Source: Halomonas alkalisoli
GTDB lineage: Bacteria; Pseudomonadota; Gammaproteobacteria; Pseudomonadales; Halomonadaceae
Length of the DNA stretch: 64,000 bases
Reading direction: 5' to 3'
Assembly: GCF_021412585.1 (NCBI RefSeq)
Contig: NZ_JAKCMI010000019.1
Span: 62,001 to 126,000 of the forward strand
Shown piece after piece: positions 9,733 to 19,945 of the stretch. Numbering within the stretch: position 1 is the stretch's first letter; every line of letters starts with the position of its first letter. The position numbers and the translations under genes were made by a program. The notes beneath the pieces were generated by a model. The model was not told the DNA's origin and did not search any database. It saw only the letters and a program-made list of their open reading frames with translations.

Positions 9733-9999
9733 GTGGCGAACAGCAAGCAAGCCCGCAAGCGTGCCCGTCAGGCCGAAGGCCGTCGTGTTCTGAAGGCGAG
9801 TCAGCGTGCCATGGTGCGTACTTACCTCAAGCGCGTCATCAAGGCCATCCAGGGCGGCGATCACGCCGAGGCCATGAGCCAGTTCAAGCAGGCGCAGCCG
9901 GTCATCGACCGTATCGCCGACAAGGACGTGCTCTCCAAGAAGAAGGCCGCGCGCCTGAAGAGCCGCCTGAACAAGCGAATTAAGGCGCTGGCTGCGTAA
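9733..9999 (+). CDS. rpsT: 30S ribosomal protein S20
   Basis: The 88-residue basic, alpha-helical protein starts MANSKQARKRARQAEGRR and binds 16S rRNA. The start codon is GTG (9733), decided by the AGGAGA Shine-Dalgarno at 9721 and the conserved N terminus. Non-ATG starts of rpsT are known in enterobacteria, where S20 autoregulates its own translation. The 218-bp gap after proB holds its leader; I see no confident promoter there. A terminator follows at 10067. Confidence 0.97.
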   Translation: MANSKQARKRARQAEGRRVLKASQRAMVRTYLKRVIKAIQGGDHAEAMSQFKQAQPVIDRIADKDVLSKKKAARLKSRLNKRIKALAA

Positions 10000-10066
10000 G
10001 CCGGACGCTTTGGAGGAGTCCCGAACGCTGCGGCGCCGATGCGCTCACGTTCGAAGATATCCCACG

Positions 10067-10092
10067 AAAAACCGGCCGAGGCCGGTTTTTTT
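10067..10092 (+). terminator. Terminator after rpsT
   Basis: ACCGGCC (10071-10077) pairs with GGCCGGT (10080-10086). Four A precede the stem and a run of seven T follows it. Confidence 0.92.
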
Positions 10093-10151
10093 GTGTCTGG
10101 TTTCTACCCGAGTGAATCTTCGTTGAGTCAGCCTGCCGAGGAAGGGATAGC

Positions 10152-11786
10152 GTGACGGATCGCGAACAGCCGCCCGAGTCAAAGCCGCTACCGCCAGGGG
10201 ACCCCTTCCCTGTGGCGGTGGCCGACGATGACCGGGCCGTGGCGCCAAAGGCCGGAGGGCTGATGCGCTCCGGCCTGGTGGTCAGCGTGATGACCATGCT
10301 GTCGCGGGTCATGGGGCTGGTGCGCGACGTGGTGGTGGCGACGCTGTTCGGTGCCGGCAGCGGTGCCGATGCCTTCTTCGTCGCCTTCAAGATCCCCAAC
10401 TTCATGCGCCGGCTGTTTGCCGAGGGTGCCTTCAACCAGGCCTTCGTGCCGGTGCTGTCGGAGTACGCCACCCGTGGCAGCAAGCGTGAGGTCCGCGAAC
10501 TGCTCAATGCCGTGGCGGGCAGTCTCACCGCGGTGCTGGCACTGATCACGGCGCTGGCCATGCTGGCGTCGCCCTGGCTGGTGTGGCTCTTCGCCCCCGG
10601 TTTCGGTCGCGACCCGGCCAAGCTGGCGCTGACCGCCGACATGCTGCGGCTGACCTTTCCCTACCTGCTGCTGGTCTCGCTGACGGCCTTCGCCGGCAGC
10701 GTGCTCAATACCTGGAACCGTTTCGCGGTGCCGGCCTTCACCCCGGTGCTGCTGAATCTTTCGCTGATCGGTGCGGCACTGTTGCTGACGCCGCTGATGG
10801 AAGAGCCCGCCATGGCGCTGGCCTGGGGCGTGCTGATCGCGGGGTTCGCCCAACTGGCCTTCCAGGTGCCGTTCCTGGTCCGCCTGGGGCTGATGCCCAC
10901 GCCCTGGCCCAACTTCGCCCACAGCGGGGTGAAGCGCATCCTGGTGCTGATGGCGCCGGCGCTGTTCGGGGTCTCGGTGTCGCAGATCAACCTGCTGCTC
11001 GACACCGTGCTGGCTTCGCTGCTGGCGCCGGGTAGCGTCTCCTGGCTCTACTACTCCGACCGGCTGGTGGAACTGCCCCTGGGCGTGTTTGGTATCGCCA
11101 TCGGTACGGTGATCCTGCCGGCGCTCTCCAAGCGCCATGCGGCCCAGTCCGGGGAGCATTTCGCCGCCATGCTCGACTGGGCGGTGCGGACCGTGCTGCT
11201 GCTGGGGCTGCCGGCGGCCCTGGCCCTGGCGGTGCTGGCAGAGCCGCTGCTGATCTCGCTGTTCCACTATGGCGCCATGACCGAGCACGACATCACCATG
11301 GCGGCCATGAGCCTGCGCGCCTACGCCTTCGGGCTGATCGCCTTCATGCTGATCAAGGTGCTGGCGCCGGGCTTCTTCGCCCGCCAGAACACCAAGACCC
11401 CGGTGAAGATCGGCATCATCGCCATGGCGGCCAACATGGTCTTGAACCTGATCCTCATCTGGCCGCTGGCCCACGCCGGCCTGGCCCTGGCCACGGCGCT
11501 GTCGGCCTTCCTCAATGCCGGCCTGCTGGGCTGGCTGCTGTGGAAGGAGCGGGTGCTGGTGTTCCAGCCCGGCTGGGGGCGTTTTGGATTGCAGCTGCTG
11601 GGCGGCTGTACGGTCATGGGGCTGGGCCTTGCGTGGCTCTCTCCCGACTGGCAGCAGTGGCTGGGCTGGGGCGTCTGGACCCGGGTGCAGTGGCTGGCGA
11701 TGCTGGTGGTGGCCGGTGCGGCGGTCTATTTCGCCTGGCTGATGGCCTTCGGGGTGCGGCTGCGTCACTTCCGGATGAAAGGGTGA
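10152..11786 (+). CDS. murJ: Lipid II flippase MurJ
   Basis: MurJ moves lipid II across the inner membrane for peptidoglycan synthesis. The 544-residue protein has about 14 hydrophobic segments and the MviN signatures SRVMGLVRDVVVA, ADAFFVAFKIPNFMRRLFAEG (key Arg residues in RD and RRLF) and NQAFVPVLSEY. A ~35-residue Pro/Asp-rich cytoplasmic extension precedes the first helix. The start is GTG 10152, after GGAAGGG. It sits between rpsT and ribF, as in pseudomonads and relatives. Confidence 0.96.
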   Translation: MTDREQPPESKPLPPGDPFPVAVADDDRAVAPKAGGLMRSGLVVSVMTMLSRVMGLVRDVVVATLFGAGSGADAFFVAFKIPNFMRRLFAEGAFNQAFVPVLSEYATRGSKREVRELLNAVAGSLTAVLALITALAMLASPWLVWLFAPGFGRDPAKLALTADMLRLTFPYLLLVSLTAFAGSVLNTWNRFAVPAFTPVLLNLSLIGAALLLTPLMEEPAMALAWGVLIAGFAQLAFQVPFLVRLGLMPTPWPNFAHSGVKRILVLMAPALFGVSVSQINLLLDTVLASLLAPGSVSWLYYSDRLVELPLGVFGIAIGTVILPALSKRHAAQSGEHFAAMLDWAVRTVLLLGLPAALALAVLAEPLLISLFHYGAMTEHDITMAAMSLRAYAFGLIAFMLIKVLAPGFFARQNTKTPVKIGIIAMAANMVLNLILIWPLAHAGLALATALSAFLNAGLLGWLLWKERVLVFQPGWGRFGLQLLGGCTVMGLGLAWLSPDWQQWLGWGVWTRVQWLAMLVVAGAAVYFAWLMAFGVRLRHFRMKG

Positions 11787-11842
11787 GCGGCCTGCCCCCG
11801 GATCAGCCCCGGCCGTTCGGTGTCTTGAACATAGGCGGGCGG

Positions 11843-11871
11843 CTGTCAAGGGGGGCCAGGTTCGCTATAAT
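11843..11871 (+). promoter_or_regulatory. Probable sigma-70 promoter of ribF-ileS-lspA
   Basis: A perfect TATAAT (11866-11871) is preceded after 17 bp by CTGTCA (11843-11848, 4 of 6 consensus bases). It lies 45 bp before the ribF start. A TTGAAC at 11825 is too far away to pair with it. Confidence 0.65.
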
Positions 11872-11915
11872 CGACCCCTTTACACGTTTCAATCAAAAGG
11901 CTTAGCGACGACTAA

Positions 11916-12974
11916 ATGGAAGTCATTCGAGGACTGCACAATCTGCGCGAGGAGCATCGCGGCTGCGTGGCCACCATCGGCAATTTCGATGGGGTGCACC
12001 GCGGCCATCAGGCGATTCTCGACCAGTGCCGCGAGCAGGCCTCGAAGCTGCAGCTGCCGGTCACGGTGGTGGTGTTCGAGCCCCAGCCCCGGGAGTTCTT
12101 CGCCGGCGACCAGGCCCCGCCGAGGCTGACCCGCCTGCGCGAGAAGGTGCGCCTGCTGGGCGAGGCCGGCGTGGAGACTGTGCTCTGCCTGCCCTTCAAC
12201 GATGCCCTGCGCAGCCTGACGGCGGTGGAATTCATCGACCGGGTGCTGGTCGAAGGCTTGGGCGTACGCCATCTGGTGGTAGGGGATGACTTCCGCTTCG
12301 GCTGCGACCGCAGCGGGGACTTCAACCTGCTGGCCGAAGAGGGCGAGCGTCGCGGGCCCAGGGGCTTCAGCGTCGAGCATACCCGCACCTTCACCCTGGA
12401 CGACGAGCGCGTCTCCAGCACCCGGGTGCGGACCCTGCTGGCCAGCGGCAACTTCTCCCAGGCGGCGCGCATGTTGGGCCGGCCCTATCGCCTGGCCGGA
12501 CGGGTAGTCGCCGACCAGAAGCTCGGCCGCACCATCGGCGTACCCACCGCCAACCTGCCGCTGCTGCCGTTGCCCCTGGCGCTGCGCGGCGTCTATGCGG
12601 TGGTGACCGAGTTGCCCGATGGCAGCCGCTGGCCGGGCGTCGCCAATATCGGCTGGCGCCCAACGGTGGGCAGCATTCGTCCGGTGCTGGAGGCTCACCT
12701 GTTCGACTTCGACGGTGACCTCTACGGCCAGCGGCTGGCGGTCTTCCCCTGCGCCAAGCTGCGCGGCGAGGTGAAGTTCGACGACTTCGCCGACCTCAAG
12801 CGGCAGATCGGCGCCGACCAGGTGCGGGCCCGGGGCTATTTCGATGCGGGCATCGGAGCCGATGGCGCCGGCCTGACAGACGACACACTTCCACTGGCAT
12901 CGGCGCCCCTGGCGCGCGAGGCCGTGGCTTCCGAATTCTCGGCGGGACGCCCCGCCGACCACGACGACGGCTGA
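11916..12974 (+). CDS. ribF: Bifunctional riboflavin kinase/FAD synthetase
   Basis: RibF converts riboflavin to FMN and then FAD. The N-terminal adenylyltransferase half has [14 protein letters not shown] (HxGH-type nucleotide site) and VGDDFRFG. The C-terminal flavokinase half has [12 protein letters not shown] (PTAN motif), GVYAV and [10 protein letters not shown]. The protein is 352 residues against the usual ~310; the surplus is an Ala/Asp-rich tail after residue ~305. ileS starts 10 bp after its stop, so the two are almost certainly cotranscribed. Confidence 0.95.
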   Translation: MEVIRGLHNLREEHRGCVATIGNFDGVHRGHQAILDQCREQASKLQLPVTVVVFEPQPREFFAGDQAPPRLTRLREKVRLLGEAGVETVLCLPFNDALRSLTAVEFIDRVLVEGLGVRHLVVGDDFRFGCDRSGDFNLLAEEGERRGPRGFSVEHTRTFTLDDERVSSTRVRTLLASGNFSQAARMLGRPYRLAGRVVADQKLGRTIGVPTANLPLLPLPLALRGVYAVVTELPDGSRWPGVANIGWRPTVGSIRPVLEAHLFDFDGDLYGQRLAVFPCAKLRGEVKFDDFADLKRQIGADQVRARGYFDAGIGADGAGLTDDTLPLASAPLAREAVASEFSAGRPADHDDG

Positions 12975-12984
12975 CCCCCAGGAT

Positions 12985-15828
12985 ATGAGCGACTACAAGC
13001 ACACTCTGAATCTGCCCGAAACCGACTTCCCCATGCGCGGCATGCTGCCCAAGCGTGAGCCCGGTCAGGTGGCGCAGTGGCAGGACATGAAGCTCTACCA
13101 GCGCCTGCGTGACGAGCGCCGCGGGCGCGAACAGTTCGTGCTGCACGATGGCCCTCCCTATGCCAACGGCAGCATTCATATCGGTCACGCCGTCAACAAG
13201 ATCCTCAAGGACATCATCGTCAAGTCGAAGAACCTGGCCGGCTTCGATGCCCCCTACGTGCCCGGCTGGGATTGCCACGGCCTGCCCATCGAGCACAAGG
13301 TGGAGACCACCCACGGCAAGCACCTCGAGCCCGAGAAGGCCCGGGGGCTGTGCCGCGAGTATGCCGGCGAGCAGATCCAGGAGCAGCTTTCCGACTTCGT
13401 GCGGCTGGGCGTGATCGGCGACTGGGGCAACCCCTACCGCTCCATGGACTTCGCCAACGAGGCCGGCGAGATCCGCGCCCTGGCCGACATGGTCGAGGCG
13501 GGCTACGTGTTCAAGGGGCTCAAGCCGGTCAACTGGTGCTTCGACTGCGGCTCGGCCCTGGCCGAGGCCGAGGTGGAGTACCAGGACAAGCAGTCCGACG
13601 CCATCGACGTGGCCTTCCCGGCCGCCGACGAGGCCAGGCTGGCGGCCGCCTTCGGCCTGACCGAGCTGCCCAAGCCCGCCGCCATCGTGATCTGGACCAC
13701 CACGCCCTGGACCGTGCCCGCCAACCAGGCGCTCAACGTGCATCCGGCCTTCACCTACGCCCTGGTCGACACCGGCGAGCGCCTGCTGCTGCTGGCCGAG
13801 GAGCTGGTGGAGAGCTGCCTGGAACGCTACGGCCTGGAGGGCGAGATCATCGCCACCGCCACCGGCGAGCGGCTGGACCTCATCGAGTTCCACCACCCCT
13901 TCTATGACCGCCTGTCGCCGATCTACCTGGCCGACTACGTCGAGTCCGAGGTGGGCAGCACGGGGATCGTCCACTCGGCCCCGGCCTATGGCGTCGACGA
14001 CTTCGTCACCTGCCGCGCCCACGGCATGGCGTTCGAGGAGATCAAGAGCCCGGTACAGGGCAACGGCGTCTACGCCGACGACCTGCCGTTCTTCGGCGGC
14101 CAGATGATCTGGAAGGCCAATCCGCAGATCGTCGACAAGCTGCGCGAGGTGGGCGCACTGCTGGCCCACAAGCCGATCACCCACAGCTACATGCACTGCT
14201 GGCGCCACAAGACGCCGGTGATCTATCGCGCCACCGCCCAGTGGTTCGTGGGCATGGATATCCAGGGCAAGGATGGCCGCACCCTGCGTGAGCGCGCCCT
14301 GGCCGGCATCGAGGCGACCCACTTCACGCCCGCCTGGGGCCAGGCTCGCCTGCACTCCATGATCGCCAATCGCCCCGACTGGTGCATCTCGCGCCAGCGC
14401 AACTGGGGCGTGCCGATTCCCTTCTTCCTGCACAAGGCCACCGGCGAGCTGCACCCGCGCACCGTCGAACTGATGGAAGAGGCGGCCAAGCGCGTCGAGG
14501 TCGAGGGCATCGATGCCTGGTTCCGCCTCGACCCGGCCGAGCTGCTGGGTGACGAAGCCGCCGACTACGACAAGGTCACCGACACCCTGGACGTCTGGTT
14601 CGACTCCGGCACCACCCACCGCCATGTGCTGCGCGGTTCGCATCCTCACGGCCACGAGAGCGGCCCCCGTGCCGACCTCTACCTGGAGGGTTCCGACCAG
14701 CACCGCGGCTGGTTCCATTCGTCGCTGCTGACCGGCTGCGCCATCGACGGCCACCCGCCCTATCGCGGGCTGCTGACCCACGGCTTCACCGTGGACGCCC
14801 ATGGCCGCAAGATGTCCAAGTCCATGGGCAACGTGGTGGCCCCCCAGGAGGTGATGGACAAGCTGGGTGCCGACATCCTGCGCCTGTGGGTCTCCTCCAC
14901 CGACTATTCCGGCGAGATGGCGGTCTCCGACGAGATCCTCAAGCGCACCGCCGACGTCTACCGGCGTATCCGCAACACCGCGCGCTTCCTGCTCTCGAAC
15001 CTCAACGGCTTCGAGCCGAGCCGGGACCAGGTGGCCTTCGACGACATGCTGGCCCTGGACCAGTGGGTGGTGGATCGCGCCGCCCAGCTCCAGGCGCGCA
15101 TCGAGACGGCCTATGAGGAGTACCGTTTCCTCGACGTCTACCAGCAGGTTCACACCTTCTGCTCCCGGGAGCTGGGCGGCTTCTACCTGGACGTGATCAA
15201 GGATCGCCAGTACACCACCCAGGCCGACTCCCTGGCGCGACGCAGCTGCCAGACCGCCCTCTACCAGGTGGTGCAGGCGCTCTCCCGCTGGGTGGCACCG
15301 ATCCTCTCGTTCACCGCCGAGGAGATCTATACGCATATTCCCGGCCAGCGGGGCGACAGCGTGCTGCTCGAGACCTACTACGAAGGGCTCTCGACCCTCG
15401 CCGACGATGCGCCCCTGGGCCGCGACTTCTGGGAGCAGGTGCTCGAGGTGAAGCAGGCGGTCAACAAGTGCCTGGAGGACGCCCGCAACGCCAAGACCAT
15501 CAAGGGCAGCCTGGCCGCCGAGGTCACGCTCTACGTCAGCGACGAGTTGCGCACGACCCTGGCCAAGCTCGGCGATGAACTGCGCTTCGTGATGCTGACC
15601 AGCGAGGTGCGCCTGTCGCCGCTGGCCGAGGGCCAAAACGCCGAAAATGCCGAAGCCACCGAGCTCGACGGCCTCAAGGTCGCCGTGGCGGCCAGCCCGC
15701 ACCAGAAGTGCGAGCGCTGCTGGCATCACCGCGAGGACGTCGGTTCGCACAGCGAGCATCCGGACCTCTGCGGTCGCTGTATTGGCAACCTGCCCCAGGG
15801 CCCCGGCGAAGTGCGTCACTATGCCTGA
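12985..15828 (+). CDS. ileS: Isoleucyl-tRNA synthetase
   Basis: This class I enzyme charges tRNA-Ile. The 947-residue protein has the HIGH motif in [15 protein letters not shown], the KMSKS motif in [12 protein letters not shown], editing-domain [13 protein letters not shown], and a C-terminal zinc finger with Cys pairs in CERCWHH and CGRCIGN. This is the bacterial (mupirocin-sensitive type) architecture. No T-box leader is present. lspA begins 19 bp beyond the stop. Confidence 0.98.
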   Translation: MSDYKHTLNLPETDFPMRGMLPKREPGQVAQWQDMKLYQRLRDERRGREQFVLHDGPPYANGSIHIGHAVNKILKDIIVKSKNLAGFDAPYVPGWDCHGLPIEHKVETTHGKHLEPEKARGLCREYAGEQIQEQLSDFVRLGVIGDWGNPYRSMDFANEAGEIRALADMVEAGYVFKGLKPVNWCFDCGSALAEAEVEYQDKQSDAIDVAFPAADEARLAAAFGLTELPKPAAIVIWTTTPWTVPANQALNVHPAFTYALVDTGERLLLLAEELVESCLERYGLEGEIIATATGERLDLIEFHHPFYDRLSPIYLADYVESEVGSTGIVHSAPAYGVDDFVTCRAHGMAFEEIKSPVQGNGVYADDLPFFGGQMIWKANPQIVDKLREVGALLAHKPITHSYMHCWRHKTPVIYRATAQWFVGMDIQGKDGRTLRERALAGIEATHFTPAWGQARLHSMIANRPDWCISRQRNWGVPIPFFLHKATGELHPRTVELMEEAAKRVEVEGIDAWFRLDPAELLGDEAADYDKVTDTLDVWFDSGTTHRHVLRGSHPHGHESGPRADLYLEGSDQHRGWFHSSLLTGCAIDGHPPYRGLLTHGFTVDAHGRKMSKSMGNVVAPQEVMDKLGADILRLWVSSTDYSGEMAVSDEILKRTADVYRRIRNTARFLLSNLNGFEPSRDQVAFDDMLALDQWVVDRAAQLQARIETAYEEYRFLDVYQQVHTFCSRELGGFYLDVIKDRQYTTQADSLARRSCQTALYQVVQALSRWVAPILSFTAEEIYTHIPGQRGDSVLLETYYEGLSTLADDAPLGRDFWEQVLEVKQAVNKCLEDARNAKTIKGSLAAEVTLYVSDELRTTLAKLGDELRFVMLTSEVRLSPLAEGQNAENAEATELDGLKVAVAASPHQKCERCWHHREDVGSHSEHPDLCGRCIGNLPQGPGEVRHYA

Positions 15829-15847
15829 GGTGCGCGGCGGAGAACCG

Positions 15848-16336
15848 ATGCGGCGGCCGCTGCGCTGGCTATGGCTGGCGGCGGCCTGGATCGTGCTGGA
15901 CCTGGGCACCAAGGCGCTGGCCACCAGCCTGTTGAGCTACGGCCAGCCGGTGGAGGTGCTGCCGTTCTTCAACCTGACGCTGCTGCACAACACCGGTGCG
16001 GCCTTCAGCTTCCTGGCCGGCAGCCCCGGCTGGCAGCGCTGGTTTTTCGCCATCGTCGCCGTGGGCGCCAGTATCGGCCTGACCTACTGGCTGACTCGCC
16101 TCAAGCGCGACGAGACGCTGCTGGCGATCGCGCTGGCCCTGATCATTGGCGGGGCGCTGGGCAACCTCTACGATCGCCTGGTGCACGGCTACGTCGTGGA
16201 CTTCCTGTCGTTCCATGTGGCCGGCTGGTACTACCCGGCCTTCAATGTGGCCGACATCGGCATCACCCTGGGGGCCATCGGCCTGATCTGGGAATCCATT
16301 TTCGAGGGGCGCAAGCAAGCGCGCCGCCGCGGCTGA
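15848..16336 (+). CDS. lspA: Lipoprotein signal peptidase
   Basis: LspA cleaves the signal peptide of prolipoproteins at the lipobox in the inner membrane. Four hydrophobic helices are visible. The catalytic aspartates lie in NLYDRLVHGYVVDFL and FNVADIGITLG, and NTGAAFSFL is conserved. ATG 15848 follows a GGAG by 5 bp and gives 162 residues, the usual size. An in-frame ATG at 15821 overlaps ileS and lacks a good Shine-Dalgarno. Confidence 0.96.
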   Translation: MRRPLRWLWLAAAWIVLDLGTKALATSLLSYGQPVEVLPFFNLTLLHNTGAAFSFLAGSPGWQRWFFAIVAVGASIGLTYWLTRLKRDETLLAIALALIIGGALGNLYDRLVHGYVVDFLSFHVAGWYYPAFNVADIGITLGAIGLIWESIFEGRKQARRRG

Positions 16337-16379
16337 CAGGACTCATGCCGCGACACGACAGAGACAGCAGAGGGCAACC

Positions 16380-16826
16380 ATGAGCGAATATCGCGTCGAC
16401 GAGGGGATGGAAGTCACCCTGCACTTCACCCTCAAGCTCGAGGACGGCACCGTGGTGGACTCCACCCGCGAGAAGGAGCCCGCCACCTTCCAGATGGGCG
16501 ACGGCAACCTGCCGCCGGGCTTCGAGTATCCGCTGAAGGGAATGAGCGACGGCGAGAGCGGAAGCTTCGAGATCACCCCCGAGCACGCCTTCGGCCAGCA
16601 CAACCCGCAGAACGTGCAACTGCTCAGCCGTGACGACTTCGAGGATATCGAGCCCGAGGTAGGCACCGTGATGTCGTTCGCCGACGCCGCCGGGGGCGAG
16701 CTGCCCGGTGTCATCACCAGCGTCGAGGGCAAGCAGGTGGAAGTGGACTTCAATCATCCGCTGGCAGGGCGTACCCTGACCTTCGAGGTGGAAGTCATCG
16801 CGGTGAAGCCTGCACAGACTCATTAA
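16380..16826 (+). CDS. fkpB: FKBP-type peptidyl-prolyl isomerase, SlpA-like
   Basis: The 148-residue cytoplasmic FKBP begins with the V-T-L-H-F-T-L strand and contains DGTVVDSTRE, the flap motif PEHAFGQHNP and FNHPLAGRTLTFEVEV. The insert-in-flap chaperone domain lies at about residues 65-125. It follows lspA by 43 bp and precedes ispH, the standard lspA-fkpB-ispH order. Confidence 0.95.
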   Translation: MSEYRVDEGMEVTLHFTLKLEDGTVVDSTREKEPATFQMGDGNLPPGFEYPLKGMSDGESGSFEITPEHAFGQHNPQNVQLLSRDDFEDIEPEVGTVMSFADAAGGELPGVITSVEGKQVEVDFNHPLAGRTLTFEVEVIAVKPAQTH

Positions 16827-16892
16827 GAACGCCTGAGAACGTTTTCATCAGAGAATCCATGACCGGATGCCCAGGCATCAAGGCAAGGCGCC

Positions 16893-17867
16893 ATGCAACG
16901 CAAACCCATGAAAATCAAGTTGGCCAATCCCCGCGGCTTCTGTGCCGGCGTCGATCGCGCCATCGAGATCGTCAACCGGGCGCTGGATGTCTTCGGCCCG
17001 CCCATCTACGTGCGTCATGAAGTGGTGCACAACCGCTTCGTGGTCGACACCCTGCGCGAGCGCGGAGCCGTCTTCGTCGAGGAGCTCCACGAGGTGCCCG
17101 ATGACGTCATCGTCATCTTCTCCGCCCACGGCGTCTCCCGCGCCGTGCAGGAGGACGCCGAACGCCGCGGCCTCAAGGTGTTCGACGCCACCTGCCCGCT
17201 GGTCACCAAGGTGCATCTGGAAGTGTTGCGATACGCCAGGCGCGGCCAGGAGTGCATCCTGATCGGCCACGCCGGCCATCCCGAGGTGGAAGGCACCATG
17301 GGGCGCTACGACACCGGCCATGGCGGCGAGATCTACCTGGTCGAGGATGAGGCCGACGTCGAACGGCTCCAGGTCAAGGACCCGTCGCGGCTCTCCTTCG
17401 TCACCCAGACGACCCTCTCCATGGACGACACCGCCCGAGTGATCGACGCCCTGCGCAAGAAGTTTCCCGAGATCGAGGGGCCGCGCAAGGACGACATCTG
17501 CTACGCCACCCAGAACCGCCAGGACGCCGTGCGCGAGCTGGCGGCCGGCAGCGACCTGCTGCTGGTGGTGGGCAGCCCCAACAGTTCCAACTCCAATCGC
17601 CTGCGCGAGCTGGCCGAGCGGAGCGGCACACCGGCCTACCTGATCGACGACGCCGACCAGATCGAGCCCGACTGGTTCAAGGGCGTCTCCACCATCGGCA
17701 TCACCGCCGGGGCCAGCGCACCGGAAGTGCTGGTCAAGGGGGTGATCGAGAGGCTGCAGGGCCTGGGCGCCGAGGCGCCGGAGGAGCTGGCCGGCCGGGA
17801 AGAGACCATCACCTTCTCGATGCCCCGCGAGCTGCGTGAGCGCGTGATCACCAGCGATTCGCTATGA
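16893..17867 (+). CDS. ispH: 4-hydroxy-3-methylbut-2-enyl diphosphate reductase
   Basis: IspH performs the last step of the MEP isoprenoid pathway, making IPP and DMAPP with a [4Fe-4S] cluster. The three cluster cysteines are in [21 protein letters not shown] and [11 protein letters not shown]. Substrate-site motifs [17 protein letters not shown] and [10 protein letters not shown] are intact. ATG 16893 has AAGGCG upstream; the alternative ATG 16908 has no Shine-Dalgarno. The protein is 324 residues, of usual length. Confidence 0.97.
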   Translation: MQRKPMKIKLANPRGFCAGVDRAIEIVNRALDVFGPPIYVRHEVVHNRFVVDTLRERGAVFVEELHEVPDDVIVIFSAHGVSRAVQEDAERRGLKVFDATCPLVTKVHLEVLRYARRGQECILIGHAGHPEVEGTMGRYDTGHGGEIYLVEDEADVERLQVKDPSRLSFVTQTTLSMDDTARVIDALRKKFPEIEGPRKDDICYATQNRQDAVRELAAGSDLLLVVGSPNSSNSNRLRELAERSGTPAYLIDDADQIEPDWFKGVSTIGITAGASAPEVLVKGVIERLQGLGAEAPEELAGREETITFSMPRELRERVITSDSL

Positions 17868-17934
17868 TGGGCCCAGGGTAGGAGAAAACTGGTACCGGCA
17901 TGATCACGGGCTCATTCGTTCGTACAGGCACGGA

Positions 17935-17958
17935 AGCCGGGCAAAGGCCCGGCTTTTT
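17935..17958 (+). terminator. Terminator after ispH
   Basis: AGCCGGGC (17935-17942), an AAAG loop and GCCCGGCT (17947-17954) are followed by a T run. The hairpin separates the housekeeping cluster from the pilin genes. Confidence 0.9.
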
Positions 17959-17985
17959 GATGCCGCACTAGCGGCAGACGACACC

Positions 17986-18444
17986 ATGATACATACTGAA
18001 ACCAAACGTAACGCAACCATGGAGAAGCGCCGCTTGATGAGGCTAGCCATTCAAGGCCGCTCCCGGGCCGCCAACGGCATCCTCCGGCACACCGCCGGCT
18101 TCACGCTCATCGAACTGATGATAGCGGTAGCCGTGATCGGCATCCTGGCGGCGATTGCGATACCCAACTACCAGCGCTACGTGGAGAACAGCCGCCGTGC
18201 AGACGCCCATGCAGGGCTGATGCAGGCCGCCCAGCAGCTCGAGCGCTGCTATACGGTCGATAATACCTATTCCGGTTGTGCGATCACCACGACCTCGCCG
18301 GATGGCATCTATACCATTTCGCTTTCTGCAACGGCTACCGGCTACACGCTGACGGCGACCACCTCCCAGGCAGATCGCTGCTCCGGCGACTTGACGCTGA
18401 CACATCGTGGCGAGCGCGGCCCTGCTGGCGGCAACTGCTGGTGA
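17986..18444 (+). CDS. pilE: Type IV pilin, PilE-like
   Basis: This is a class III-signal pilin. The prepilin peptidase site is AG^FTLIELMIAV, with Glu at +5, followed by the hydrophobic helix and IPNYQRYVENSRRADAHAGL, typical of PilE/PilA. Two cysteines near the end (CSGDL and GGNCW) probably form the D-region disulfide. The leader is long whichever start is used (ATG at 17986, 18019 or 18037); none has a strong Shine-Dalgarno, although GGAG precedes 18037 by 12 bp. It heads a run of overlapping minor pilin genes. Confidence 0.85.
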   Translation: MIHTETKRNATMEKRRLMRLAIQGRSRAANGILRHTAGFTLIELMIAVAVIGILAAIAIPNYQRYVENSRRADAHAGLMQAAQQLERCYTVDNTYSGCAITTTSPDGIYTISLSATATGYTLTATTSQADRCSGDLTLTHRGERGPAGGNCW

Positions 18445-18446
18445 AT

Positions 18447-18881
18447 ATGATGAAAGCCCGCGGGTTCACCTTGATCGAGCTGTTGGTGACCATCGCGGTG
18501 GCGGCCATCATGGCCACCATTGCCGTACCGGGCTTTCAGAGCATGATGGCGAGCAACCGATTGGCGGGCGACTACAACGAAGTGCTATCGGGGCTCAACT
18601 ACGCCAGGAGCGAAGCGATCAAGCGCCGAGAGGCGGTGACGTTTACCGTGGACCAGGCGAGCCCCTGGCGTTACCGGGTAAGGGACGCAGACAACGAACT
18701 GTTGGTCGAGCGAAACGGTCGTGACAACCGAACCGATGTCACGACGACGGCCATCACGTTCAATGCCCTCGGTCGCAGAACGAACTGTACTGCCGGCTGC
18801 ACCATAACGATTGCGCACAGCAATGGCAACGATAGTGAGATGCAGGTAAGTACCACCGGGCGTGTCGGAAGGTCGCCATGA
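18447..18881 (+). CDS. fimT: Minor pseudopilin, GspH/FimT-like
   Basis: The 144-residue protein starts MMKARGFTLIELLVTI, so the leader is only six residues before the prepilin peptidase site. NRLAGDYNEVLSGLNYARSEAIKRRE is the hallmark segment of the GspH/FimT domain, and a small Cys pair (NCTAGCT) lies near the end. FimT/FimU-type minor pilins belong to the initiation complex at the pilus tip; FimT has also been linked to DNA uptake in some species. It begins 3 bp after the pilE stop and overlaps pilV by 4 bp. Confidence 0.85.
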   Translation: MMKARGFTLIELLVTIAVAAIMATIAVPGFQSMMASNRLAGDYNEVLSGLNYARSEAIKRREAVTFTVDQASPWRYRVRDADNELLVERNGRDNRTDVTTTAITFNALGRRTNCTAGCTITIAHSNGNDSEMQVSTTGRVGRSP

Positions 18882-19300
18882 GGGGGTCGATGAAGGGCTA
18901 CCGTTCACAGACAGGCTTTACGCTGATAGAGGCCTTGATCGCCCTGGTGGTGCTCTCCATCGGGCTGCTGGGCGTCGCGGCCATGCAGCTCAAGGCGCTG
19001 CAGAGCGCCCATATGGGCTACCAGCGTTCAGTGGTGAGCCTGGCGGCCATCGACGCCCAGGAAAGGGCCTGGGCTGCGCTATCGGAACTGGGCAGTTGTC
19101 CCGATGCTTCGGCGCTGACGGATATTGAAGGCGCTTGGTTAGGCGAATGGTTCGGGGGTGTCTTGATCGACGTGAACAGCGGTATTGTACGCACCGGTGA
19201 GTGCCGATATACCGTCACCGTGGAATGGCGGGAGGAGCGCTTCATGGATGAAGAGAGCCTGGATCCCTTCGTCTATCTCTTCAGGTTGCCTGAGCTATGA
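18878..19300 (+). CDS. pilV: Minor pilin PilV
   Basis: The 140-residue protein has the prepilin site TG^FTLIEALIALVVLSIGLLGVAAMQ, the usual PilV form with a Leu/Gly-rich helix, then LKALQSAHMGYQRS. Its ATG overlaps the fimT stop (ATGA) and its TGA overlaps the next ATG, so translation is coupled along the operon. GGAAGG serves as ribosome-binding site. Role: tip-complex minor pilin in pilus priming. Confidence 0.85.
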   Translation: MRGSMKGYRSQTGFTLIEALIALVVLSIGLLGVAAMQLKALQSAHMGYQRSVVSLAAIDAQERAWAALSELGSCPDASALTDIEGAWLGEWFGGVLIDVNSGIVRTGECRYTVTVEWREERFMDEESLDPFVYLFRLPEL

Positions 19301-19911
19301 ACCATCGACACTGGCACAGCGTTTTTCCAAGTCTCGGCGGCGGCCGGCACTCCCGGCGTCAGCGGGGTTTTAGCCTTGTTGAGCTGATGGTTGCCCTGGT
19401 GATTGGTCTGATCATCATTCTTGGCGCTGGTCAGCTGTTCCTGATGGGCTTCCAGACGTTTCGTCAGACCGAGCTGATGGGCAACAAGCAGGCGGCGCTC
19501 ACCTTTGCAACCGAGACGTTAATTCGGGATATCCGAAGAGCGGATAATGATCAGATAGTTTGGGATTCATCTAATAATATTCTAGAGGTTGGTTTTGTTG
19601 CGGCCAATGATTCGGACGGATGTAGCCAAGATGAAGATGTGGTCCGTCAATACTATCTATCCTCTGATAGCAATGCCCGAGAAGGGTTTTCTTTAGTGCT
19701 GGAGCAAGACTGCTCTGACTCTACGAATCCACCTGCAGAGCCGCTAGTCACAGGTTTTGCTAGCGGTGGTTTTGAAGTCGATACGACGGACTCTAGCTTT
19801 GGTGTTTATGTGATAAGTTTCTGCTTGATGGATGAGCCGGGTGAAACGGCTTGTGTCCAAGATAGGGTTATCAATTTCCAGGCAGTCAATCGGGCGGTTG
19901 CAGTGCAATAG
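19297..19911 (+). CDS. pilW: Minor pilin PilW-like
   Basis: The 204-residue product has the prepilin site RG^FSLVELMVALVIGLIIILGAGQLF and LIRDIRRAD, matching PilW N termini. It is shorter than many PilW proteins (~270). The first ~200 bp match neighbouring composition; from about 19510 the DNA becomes visibly AT-richer (many AAT, GAT, TTT and ATA codons), unlike the genes before it. This marks the start of a low-GC stretch through the next gene. Confidence 0.78.
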   Translation: MNHRHWHSVFPSLGGGRHSRRQRGFSLVELMVALVIGLIIILGAGQLFLMGFQTFRQTELMGNKQAALTFATETLIRDIRRADNDQIVWDSSNNILEVGFVAANDSDGCSQDEDVVRQYYLSSDSNAREGFSLVLEQDCSDSTNPPAEPLVTGFASGGFEVDTTDSSFGVYVISFCLMDEPGETACVQDRVINFQAVNRAVAVQ

Positions 19912-19945
19912 GTGTCGAATACGCTGTCAAAATGGGGGATGAAAT

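Noticed and set aside
12975..12984. T-box or leader regulation of ileS
   Set aside because: ribF and ileS are only 10 bp apart, leaving no room for a leader.
12796..15924. A 1042-codon open frame antisense to ileS
   Set aside because: It is a high-GC shadow: low-complexity Gly/His/Arg/Gln content, no domain, fully opposite a canonical ileS. The same applies to long frames opposite murJ, valS, nrdA, lptG and the DASS gene.
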